Assembly (NCBI GenBank): GCA_019454605.1
Contig: JACFNZ010000001.1
Location: forward strand, 124,001 to 188,000
Origin: Candidatus Altimarinota bacterium
GTDB lineage: Bacteria > Patescibacteriota > Gracilibacteria > BD1-5 > UBA6164
Length of the DNA: 64,000 nt
Direction: 5' to 3'
Shown piece after piece: positions 55,477 through 64,000 of the stretch. The position numbers and the translations under genes are program-made. Positions within the stretch are counted from its first letter, which is position 1. Every line of letters begins with the position of its first letter. Below the pieces are notes generated by a model, which ran no database searches, was not told the DNA's origin, and saw only the letters and a program-made list of their open reading frames with translations.

Positions 55477-55830
55477 ATGTGAAATTTTGAATTAGTAAAC
55501 AAAGTTCAAGCTCAATTTAAAAAAGAAAATGTTAATGATTTTAGAACTTGAATGGAAGTTGAAGTATACCAACTTATAAATGAATGAGGTAAATCAAGAG
55601 CTCAAAGATTTAAAGGTATAATTATTAAAACAGCTTGAAAAACTGCTTTAGAAAAAACTATAACTGTTAGAAGAAAAGTTTGAGCATTTGGAGTTGAAAG
55701 AATATTTGCTGTTCACTCTCCTACTATTGAAAAAATAGAAATATTAAGACAATTTAAAGTTAGAAGATCTAATTTAGCTTATATTAGAGAATTAACTTGA
55801 AAAGCTGCAAAATTAAAAGAAGTAAAATAA
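55477..55830 (+). CDS. rplS: Ribosomal protein L19
   Basis: 117 residues: [80 protein letters not shown]. Binds at the subunit interface. The second residue Gly is TGA, immediately after the ATG, so the standard code would give no product. It is not beside trmD/rimM here. Confidence 0.95.
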
Positions 55831-55853
55831 TTTTTACTTTCAAGCCTAGTATT

Positions 55854-55889
55854 TAAAAAAGTTTAATTTTTAAAAAATTAAACTTTTTT
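55854..55889 (+). terminator. Intrinsic terminator after rplS
   Basis: AAAAAGTTTAATTTTT / AAAAATTAAACTTTTTTT hairpin with T-run. Confidence 0.8.
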
Positions 55890-55949
55890 TGATTTTTAAA
55901 GTAAAAAAAATATACTAATATAAATTTTATTTAAATTATAATTAAAAAA

Positions 55950-57545
55950 ATGTTTGATTATTCAAATGAGTCTATTGATAGAATAGAAAAAACTAAAAAA
56001 TTAAAAGAAGCATGAGTTATACCTTATGCAAATTGTTTTCCTAATAAACAAGATATTGATTTTATAAAACAAAACTCAAATACAGCTAAGACGATAGAAG
56101 AATTACAAGAATTGTGAGCTAAATCTATTTATAAAACAGCTTGAAGAATGCTTAATTTTAAAAGTCATTGAAAACTTGCTTTTGCAAAAATAATGGATCA
56201 AACTTGAATTATCCAAATATGTTTCATAAAAGATAAAGTTTTATTTAATACTTGAAAAAAAGTTGTAGAAAGTATTTTAATTGAAAATGAAGAAAAAAGT
56301 GCTTATAAAATAGCAGAAAAATTTTTAAATACTTGAGATTATATTTGAGTAAGCTGAGAATTATTTAATACAAAACACTGAGAATTAACAATATTTGTTA
56401 CAGAATTTCAAATATTAAGTAAAGCTCTAAGACCTTTACCTGAAAAATTTCATTGATTAAAAGATGAAGAAACTATTTATAGACAAAGATATTTAGATAT
56501 GATTTCAAATGAGGAATCATACAATAGATTTGTTTTAAGATCAAAATTTATAAAAGTTTTAAGAGATTTTTATTATGAAAATAATTTTTTTGAAGTAGAA
56601 ACTCCTGTTTTATGAAATGCAGCATCATGAGCTGCAGCAGCTCCTTTTATAACTCATCATAATGATTTTGATGAAGAATTTTTTTTAAGAATTTCTCCAG
56701 AAACTTACCTAAAAAGAATTACTGTTTGAAGATTTGAAAAAGTTGTAGAATTTACTCGTAATTTTAGAAATGAATGAAGTGATCCAAGTCATATTCAGGA
56801 ATTTTCAGCAATAGAACACTACTCTCTTTGGTGGAATTATAAAGATAATATAGATTTTACAGAAAAAATGTTTGATTATATTTTTAAAAATATTACTGAA
56901 TTTAAAAAAGAAGTTATGGTAAAAGATAAACTTTGAGTTGAAAAACTTGTAAATTTCCAAACTCCTTGGCAAAGAATTGACTATGTAAAATGAGTTTTTG
57001 ATGCTTGCTGAATAGATGTTTCAAAATACAAAATTTGAGATGAAGAAAAACTTAAAAAAGATATCAAAGATGCTTGAGTTTCATTTGAATGAATGGATAA
57101 AATGCTTGTTCCTACGCTAATTGATTATTTATATAAAAAAGTTTTAAGACCTTCTATAGTATGACCTGCTTTTGTTTATAATTATCCTAAAACAATGCAA
57201 CCTTTAGCTAGAACTTCAGATGAAAATCAAGAAATTGTAGAACAATTTCAAGTAGTTATAAATTGATGGGAAGTTATAAAAGCATATTCAGAGCTTGTTG
57301 ACCCAATAATTCAAAAAGAAAATTTTGATGCTCAATCAAGTGCAAAAAAAATGTGAGATGAAGAAGCAACTTCTCCAGATGATGATTTTGTTTTAGCTAT
57401 GGAATATGGTATGGCTCCTCAATCAGGTTGGTGAATGTGAATTGAAAGAGTATTTTCATTACTTACTTGACAAGATAATTTAAGAGATGTAGTTTTATTT
57501 CCTTTAATGAAATCAATAAAAAATGAAGAAAAAATAAAAGATTAA
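55950..57545 (+). CDS. lysS: Lysyl-tRNA synthetase (class II)
   Basis: 531 residues. N-terminal OB-fold anticodon domain ([20 protein letters not shown]), class II motif 1 [20 protein letters not shown], motif 2 [20 protein letters not shown], and motif 3 [20 protein letters not shown]. It charges tRNA-Lys. Catalytic glycines are TGA. Followed by the Sua5/TsaC gene after 31 bases. Confidence 0.96.
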
Positions 57546-57576
57546 TCTTTTATTTTTTTAATATTAATAATAAAAT

Positions 57577-58128
57577 ATGATTTATATATTACCAACTGAT
57601 ACTTGTTTTTGAATATGATGTGCTATTTATGATACAAAAAGTTATCATAAAATCTATAAACTAAAAAAAAGAGATCTAAAAAAACCTCTTGCAATAATGG
57701 TTGAAGATTTTGATTTTTTAGAAAAATACACTTCCCTAAATAAAGAGCAAATTAATTTCTTAAAAAACTATGAAAAACCTTTTTCTGTAATAACAAGCTG
57801 TCCAAATATTGAGATGATGTTAAATTTGTGAGAAGATGAATTTGTATATGAAAATAAAGAAATTTATAAAAATATTTCTTTTCGTGTAGCAAACAATGAG
57901 ATACAAAAAAACCTTATAAAAGAAATTTGACCAATATTTTTGACTTCTGCAAATATTTCTTGAAAACCTGAAATTTATGATATAAATAATGCAAAAGAAA
58001 TTTTTGCACAAAATAAAGATATAACTTTTTTATGAGAAAATATTGTTTTAGATAAAGATATAAAACCAAGTGATATTATAGAATTTATTAAAGAAAGTTT
58101 AGAAGTTAAATACTTAAGAAAGTTTTAA
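57577..58128 (+). CDS. Sua5/YciO/TsaC family threonylcarbamoyl-AMP synthase
   Basis: 183 residues. YILPTDTCFGIGCAIYDTKS at the start, the Lys-rich KIYKLKKRDLKKPLAIMVED, SFRVANN and IFLTSANISGKPEIYDIN are family markers. The enzyme makes threonylcarbamoyl-AMP, used for the t6A base in ANN-decoding tRNAs. A few pattern residues differ (FRVANN instead of VRVP), so a YciO-like function is an alternative. It lies between lysS and the ABC-F gene. Confidence 0.85.
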
Positions 58129-58131
58129 AAC

Positions 58132-58158
58132 TTGTCTTTTTTAAAAATTTTATATAAT
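58132..58158 (+). promoter_or_regulatory. Possible promoter of the ABC-F gene
   Basis: TTGTCT (58132-58137) and TATAAT (58153-58158), 15-bp spacer, about 32 bases before the ATG. Confidence 0.5.
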
Positions 58159-58190
58159 AGGCTCGATTTAATTATTAAAATAAACAAAAA

Positions 58191-59642
58191 ATGGCAAATG
58201 AAACTGTTATAAGTTTTAAGTGAGTAGAATTTAATTATGACCATAGAAAACCAATTTTAGAAGATGTTACTTTTAACATAAGAGCATGATCTAAAATAAC
58301 TTTAATGTGACAAAATTGAGCTTGAAAATCAACTATTTTTAAACTTATTAATTGAGGTTTAAAGCAACTTTCTTGAATAATAAATATTGACTTAAATGCA
58401 ACTATTGCTACTTGATATCAAGTAGTTTTACCAGAAGATAAAGAATTAACTGTTTGAGATTTTTTTAGAAAATATCATAGAGATAAAACTCAATTCAATA
58501 TTGATAAAGATATAAAAGAGATTTTAGATGTTGTAAATTTAAATGCTCCTTTAGATAGGATTATTAAAAGTTTTTCTGGATGACAACAAGCAAGATTATT
58601 ACTTGCAAGTGCTTTGATTCAAAAACCTGATATTTTATTACTTGATGAACCTACAAACAATTTAGATAAAGATGGTATTTGGAGTTTAACAAATTTCTTA
58701 CAAAATTACAAAAAAACTGTTATTGTAATTTCTCATGATGCTGAATTTTTAAATAGTTTTACTGATTGAGTAGTTTATCTTGATAGTAATACAAAAACAA
58801 CTGAGCAGTTTGTTTGAGATTATAACGATGTAGTTGAGCAAATTAAAAGAAAAATTGAAAAAGATAATCAAGCAAATGCAAGACTTGCAAAAGAAGCTCA
58901 AGCAAAAAAAGAACAAGCTGAAGTTTTTGCCCATAAATGATGAAAACTAAGAGCTGTTGCTAAAAAAATGAGAGAATTAGCTGATGATATGGAAGATGAT
59001 ATAGTTGATACAAGAAAAGAAGATAAAACTATTAGAGAATTTAAAATTCCTCTTCAAGATGATATTTGATGAGTTTTATTAAAAATAAGACAAGTAACTA
59101 TTATAAAAAATAACAAACCTACTAAAAAAGATGTAGAATTTGATTTAAGAAAAGATGATCATATACTACTTTCTTGACCAAATGGTATTTGAAAATCAAC
59201 TTTACTTGAAAAAATAGTAAATCAAAGTGAATCTTGAGTTGAAGTAGCTTCTTGAGTAAAAATATGATATTATAGACAAGATTTTTCAAACCTCGACTTT
59301 AAACAATCAGTTTATGATTGTTTAAGAGAAGCTGCTTGAAATGATATGACAGAGCAAGATTTAAGATCTATTGCTGCTTGATTTTTAATTACTTGAGATA
59401 TTATGAAATCAGAGATTTGATTTTTATCTGAATGACAAAAATGACTTGTAGCATTTTGTAGATTAGTATTTTTAAAACCTTGAATCTTAATTTTAGATGA
59501 GCCTACAAATCATATAAATTTTAGACATATCCCAGTTATAGCTAAAGCACTAGATGAATTTGAGTGATGAATGATTTTAGTTTCACATGTAGATGAATTT
59601 GTTTGGCAAATTAGAATTGACCAATATATTGATTTAGATTAA
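58191..59642 (+). CDS. ABC-F family ATPase
   Basis: 483 residues with two ABC cassettes. Cassette 1: Walker [15 protein letters not shown], signature [15 protein letters not shown], Walker [12 protein letters not shown]. Cassette 2: [14 protein letters not shown], signature LSEGQKGLVAFC, Walker [14 protein letters not shown] charged linker with coiled-coil character ([20 protein letters not shown]) lies between them. No membrane part. Members act on ribosomes as translation factors or antibiotic-protection proteins. Its short linker suggests an EttA/Uup-like housekeeping role, but this is not certain. Confidence 0.93.
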
Positions 59643-59672
59643 AAAAAATCCTTTTAAAAAAGGATTTTTTTA
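59641..59672. terminator. Bidirectional terminator
   Basis: AAAAAAATCCTTTT / AAAAAGGATTTTTTT between converging genes; overlaps both stop codons. Confidence 0.8.
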
Positions 59673-60467
59673 AATTAAAACTGATTGTCATTCAAGTAGT
59701 CTGTATATTATTGATTTTTTGTTTCTTAATTCTCAAATCAAAATTTTTCTAGCATCTGTAGTATCTTTTTTTGATATAGTTCAACTATGTCTTTTACTTG
59801 CTAAAACTTCTGATTTATTTAATCTTGAAAATTTATCATAAAAATCATCTTCTAATAAAATTTCTTTTAATTCAGAGTATTTATCTAAATACTCTTTAAA
59901 ACATTTTCAATAATCATACAATTTTTGATCTTCTTTTATCATTCTTAAAAGTCCAAAAAGTCTTCAAACACTTAAAATATATTTTGAATTTACTATTAAA
60001 TTCAATGATTTTTCAAGTGGATCATTAACTCTCAATATAGTGCATCATTTTTTCTTTGCAAATTTTCTAAAGTTGTTTGTCACAAAACTTTCTATAAATA
60101 AATCAAGCACTTTATGATAAGCAGAAATTACAGCAAATCCATCAATAGATGGGTTTTTTAACATATTATAATAATTTATTTCAGCTCAAGTAATTCATTC
60201 TATAGTTCATTTTGGAGCATTTAAAAGCAATAAATCTCCAAAATAATCATTTATCTTATTTGCTAAAACTTCTTCGAAATTTTCTTGTAAAAAATCCTCC
60301 CTTGTTTCAATAGCTAATTTAGAAGTTTTTTGTTTTGCTATTTTCAAAGTTTGCTCTTTAACTTCTTTTTTCATCCAAACTTGAACTATATTTAACTTTG
60401 TTTTAAGTATTTGATTTTCTTTTTTTAAAGCTAGATTTTCATCAAGTAATGTTTTTGGGTCTATCAT
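59670..60467 (-). CDS. Uncharacterised protein with N-terminal coiled coil
   Basis: 265 residues. First 45 form a coiled coil (LLDENLALKKENQILKTKLN) followed by WMKKEVKEQTLKIAKQKTSK. The rest is helical and charged, with FVTNNFRKFAKKKGCTILRV and LEGQSVLI at the end. I recognise no domain. It directly follows the VirD4-like gene with a 23-base gap, so it may be linked to it as an accessory subunit. Confidence 0.5.
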
Positions 60468-60490
60468 ATTTTAAAAAATTAAATAATTAA

Positions 60491-62923
60491 TTACATAGTT
60501 CCTATTCTATACTCAATTTCTTTTTGTATAAATTTTCTATCTCTTCAATATTTTAATCTTGATAATTCAGTAAATGCTTTTGCAAGATTTTCATCTCAAT
60601 GCTCTAAATAAGGATTTTTAGGAATAATTGAAAATGGTGTAGTTGGTTGATTATCAACTGATAACTTCATTACAGCTTTAAATTTATCCATATTTACTAA
60701 ATCTTGATTTGAAAATACTGGAGCATAATATTTTTCCATAAATTCTCCATCCTCTGGTCATATTTTATAACTCATAATACTTCATACATTTCAAAATATT
60801 GCTCATTTTAAATTTAAATTTGATTTAGTTAAAGCGTCACTTTTTTCAAGTTGTCATAAATATTGATGTGCTAAAACTAAACCTAAACGATATTTTCTTG
60901 CTTCTGATAATATAGACTCAATACTTGGAGTTATATAGTTTTGAAATTCATCAATATACATAAAAAAATCTTTTCTCTCTTCTTTTGACATATTTTGTCT
61001 TCTCATAGCAGCCATTTGGACTTTAGAAACCAAAATTAATCAAAGTAATTCAGAATTTATATCTCATAAAATTCATTTCGATAAATTAACCATTAAGATT
61101 TTTGAATTATTCATAACATCAAATATATCAAAAGATGATTTAACTTGCCCGATAATATTTCTCATCATAGTGTTTGTAATAAATCAACCAAATTTTGCAG
61201 CAAAATAAGGAATCATTTCTTGTTTTTCTCTATCTCACATCGAAGCATAAGTTTTTTCCCACCATGCTTTTACTATAGGATTTTTTATATGTCTAACTCT
61301 ATCTTTTTGAAAATCCTCATCTGTAAAAAGTCTTACAATATCTGTAATAGCTCATCATTCTGGGTATTCCATCAAAGCCAAAACTCCATTTCTAAAATAA
61401 TCTTGGATACGAGGTCAAAAAATCTCATTTCAAAATAATTTTATCATTATATTTAAAGCATCCATAGCCACAAGTTCCATTTCATCTGGAGAGTGTGCTT
61501 CAAGTAGATTTAATCACATAGGTCTTTCTACATCTGCTGGATTAAAAATAATTACATCATCTGCTCTTTCTCTTGGGATAAAAGGAATCAAGTCTTTTGC
61601 TAAGTCCCCATGTGGATCAATTACAGCAATTCATTTTCAATTTTTCAAATCTTGCCTTGCCATCACTTGTAAAATAGATGATTTTCAAGTTCAAGTTTGA
61701 CCTATCACATAAAAATGTCTAAATCTATCTTCATCTTTTATTTTTATCTCTTTTTTAACTCATCTATAGATATTGTCTCACAAAACTAGTCATTCTTTTG
61801 GTATACTTGAAGGGGCTTTTATTATTTTAAAATTTTGCCATTTTATTTCTGGTGTTTTGTTGTATTTTATATGTGGAAAATGAAATAAAGAAGCAATTTC
61901 TTCAGTATTTAATAAATCTTGTTTTAAATAAAATGGTTTTGAGAAATATCTAAATATATAATTTTTTATTAAAGTATCTTCATTATGTCTTGTTGTTGAA
62001 ATAAATCAATTAAAATCAGGATAATTAAATTGTCTAAAACTTGAAACTATATTAGTCAAATTTGAATTTGTTGAAATTTTATCATTTCAAGTTGTTATTG
62101 CTCTAATAATTACTTCATAACCAGTTTTTTGAGCTTTTTCATCAACAAGTTTTGCTCTCTCTTGAGTTAAAGCACTTGTTTCTTTTGATTGATTAGGGGT
62201 TTTCTCTTCATCTTTTGGTATAAAAAACAATTCAACAATAGATATCAAAATATTTAAAGGATTAAAAGAAAAACTTTGCTTTTTTCATTCCATTATTTTA
62301 CTTGATTGAGAAGAACACTCATGTTGCCAATCATCATTTATCGGTTTTAGTAAAATCTGAATTACTCAAGATTCATCTTCTTTAAATTTTGAAAAAGCAT
62401 TTGTAATATTATTTATTGGATCTGATTCTAGTTTTTGATATGTTTTTAGTGGATAATAAAAATCTTTTTTTAAATCCAAATAAGTTCAATTATAATATTT
62501 TTTTCATTCAAAAATATTTACTTCAGGAGTTTCTTCTATAATCGCATCTGGATAAAATCAATTTATTTGTTTTTCAAATAAATCTTTGTATTCAAAAGGA
62601 CAAACTACATAAAAAAGTATTTCTTGGTTATGAGCAATATATTCAAAAGAAAATGTGTCTTGTCACAATATTTTTGTTTTAATTTTATTTGATTGTATAC
62701 TCTTTAAAGATGCAAGTAGTTGCTCCATAATAGATATTACTTCTTTAAAATCTTTTAAAGTTTCTTGTTTTTCGTCTAAATCTGAATTTTTCTTAGGCAT
62801 AGTTACACTCAAAAAAGACAACCTCAAAGTTCTTTTAAGATTTTCTTTTTTTCTAAGTATTAATATATAAAAAAATACTACTAGTAATATAATTATTATA
62901 AAAAATATCGCTCAATAATTCAT
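60491..62923 (-). CDS. VirD4/TraG-like ATPase (type IV coupling-type)
   Basis: 810 residues. A membrane segment begins the protein (IFFIIIILLVVFFYILILRK). Walker A YVIGQTGTGKSSILQVMARQ, then AVIDPHGDLAKDLIPFIPRE, MGLNLLEAHSPDEMELVA, MVNLSKGILGD and Walker B FFMYIDEFQNYITPSIESI, EARKYRLGLVLAHQYLGQLE, all typical of VirD4/TraG and related DNA-pumping ATPases. It probably forms a hexamer at the membrane and moves DNA or protein. CPR genomes use such ATPases with pilus-like systems. It could work with the VirB2-like protein at 32113, though they are 28 kb apart. Confidence 0.88.
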
Positions 62924-63031
62924 ATTTATCTTAAATATCTAAAAATTCACTTTTATTATAACATATATTTGTAGTATTTCAAAAAAAAAGCTAAAAATAA
63001 AATAAAACTCTCTTGATAATTTTAATTTTTA

Positions 63032-63586
63032 TTACTTTATTAATTTTTCTAAATCTTTTAATATTTCAATATTTAATTTTTCAAGTCTAAAAATATTTTT
63101 AATATTTTCTTTTGATACAAAATAAAGTATTTTTCTTATATCTTGATTTGTTGAGTCTATATTTAATAATCATAATATATTTTTTATTTTTAAGTGTGAT
63201 AAAATAACTTTTTGGGTAGTTATTTCATCATAATTATTTAAAAAATATATTATATTGTATATTTCATAAACAGGATTATTAAAAGCAGTTTCATCAAAAA
63301 TATATTTAAGTAAATTTAAAAATAAAATAATTATTTCATAACTTTTGTTATCATAATTAAATTCTTTTAATATTTTTATATTTTTTACTTCACTTATATT
63401 TAATTCTTTTTTATTATATATTTCAAAATTTATAATATATCATATATCAAGAGATTTTTTATTTTTAGATAAATTTACTTTTAGATTAAGTTTTCAATAA
63501 TCATATGAAAAAACATAAATTAAAAACTCATTATCTTTTAATTTATTAATTTTTAGTACTATTCATGAAGTTTTAAATATAGACAT
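63032..63586 (-). CDS. RecO-like protein
   Basis: 184 residues. The N-terminal OB-type strand pattern (SGIVLKINKLKDNEFLIYVF, SYDYGKLNLKVNL) resembles RecO, which loads RecA onto gap DNA. The C-terminal helical part is short, and I do not see the zinc Cys set. It is close to the size of truncated RecO proteins of small genomes. It starts 2 bases before the partial YvcK gene stop region on the same strand. Moderate confidence. Confidence 0.45.
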
Positions 63587-63587
63587 T

Positions 63588-64000
63588 TTATTTTATCCAT
63601 CAAGAAACTAAATCTTTCATAGTTTTTGCAAGTTTTAATGGATGATGTCTTACAACATCTCATTCATCTACAAAATCTCTCTCAATTATTTTATATTTTT
63701 TACCTTCAAATAAAGAATAATCTTTTAATTTTACTGGCTTTTTTCATTCTTCTATTTTATATTTTAATGCAAGTTCTTCGCTTATATGTCAATTATTTAC
63801 AAAAACATAATCAATAACTTCTCAAGCATATTTTTCAATATTATCTATAAAATCTTTTAATTCATAAGTGGTAGTTTCTCATTTTTTTGTCATAATATTA
63901 CAAACATAAATGATTTTTGCATTTGTTTCTTTTAGTGCTTCTTTCATTCATTTTGAAAGTAAATTTGGCACTATTGAAGTATAGAAATCTCAAGGTCATA
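63588..64000 (-). CDS. YvcK/CofD family protein (N-terminus beyond window)
   Basis: The visible 137 C-terminal residues carry GDFYTSIVPNLLSKGMKEAL, KIIYVCNIMTKKGETTTYEL and DYVFVNNG, landmarks of the YvcK/CofD superfamily. YvcK binds UDP-sugars and is needed for cell wall and shape control on gluconeogenic carbon; CofD makes coenzyme F420. The missing N-terminus would separate the two, but YvcK is likelier in bacteria of this kind. It ends with TAA at 63588-63590, overlapping nothing. Confidence 0.85.

Overview
The window is an AT-rich, gene-dense bacterial segment that makes sense only if UGA is read as glycine (translation table 25, the code of candidate phyla Absconditabacteria/SR1 and Gracilibacteria). 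Read this way, tga codons fall at invariant glycines of LeuS, AtpA, AtpD, GyrB, RuvB and ABC-F Walker motifs. Every gene whose end is visible stops at TAA or TAG, none at TGA. Read with the standard code, nearly every gene breaks into short pieces. The organism is therefore a Patescibacteria (CPR) member. One CGG codon sits where a tandem protein repeat has TGG (Trp), and CGA/CGG are almost absent from core genes. This matches reports of arginine-codon reassignment in Absconditabacteria.

Layout. 1-6387 (minus): a membrane transglutaminase-like protein, a lipoprotein, an exported propeller-like repeat protein and a zinc-finger membrane protein. 6388-10345: an accessory island with a strongly structured non-coding region, a C5-cytosine methyltransferase behind palindromic operator-like DNA, a primase-like (AEP) protein and a small unknown gene. 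10730-12442: a prepilin carrying two DUF1566 domains. 12545-14475: RIC iron-sulfur repair protein, a DUF488 protein and a secreted protein. 14546-16767 (minus): an alkyl-purine DNA glycosylase and a type II restriction-modification pair. 16896-25582 (minus): pyrophosphatase, a complete F-type ATP synthase set interrupted by a RelE/ParE toxin-antitoxin pair and RNase H, and a rubredoxin-domain protein at the promoter end. 25689-32490: a nucleotidyltransferase, a 1070-residue helical protein, FemAB-like transferase, RuvB, an O-methyltransferase and a VirB2-like pilin. 32627-35055 (minus): a second prepilin with a fibrinogen-like domain, then two tiny genes without any UGA-glycine but with Shine-Dalgarno sites, and a LapA-like protein. 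35185-39884: leuS and gyrB. 40011-45644 (minus): rpmA, rpsG, rpsL, rpsI, rplM, rplQ, rpoA, rpsD, rpsK, rpsM, rpmJ, infA. 45780-48673: small membrane protein, TPR-like membrane protein, Jag/KhpB, an RRM protein and an acetyltransferase. 48776-52947 (minus): an accessory operon with NUDIX hydrolase, PLP aminotransferase, 2H phosphoesterase and a nucleotidyltransferase-glycosyltransferase fusion. 53098-55368: two uncharacterised proteins. 55477-59642: rplS, lysS, a Sua5/TsaC protein and an ABC-F ATPase. 59670-64000 (minus): coiled-coil protein, VirD4/TraG-like ATPase, RecO-like protein and a partial YvcK/CofD protein.

The core genes cover translation, ATP synthesis, topology control and recombination. 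The accessory genes (two prepilins with swapped adhesive domains, VirB2- and VirD4-like parts, secreted and lipoprotein products, two methylation systems) fit an episymbiont or predator that attaches to other cells and defends a small genome. No tRNA, rRNA or CRISPR array was recognised. Coordinates come from reading the sequence by hand; functions rest on motif recognition, not on database searches.
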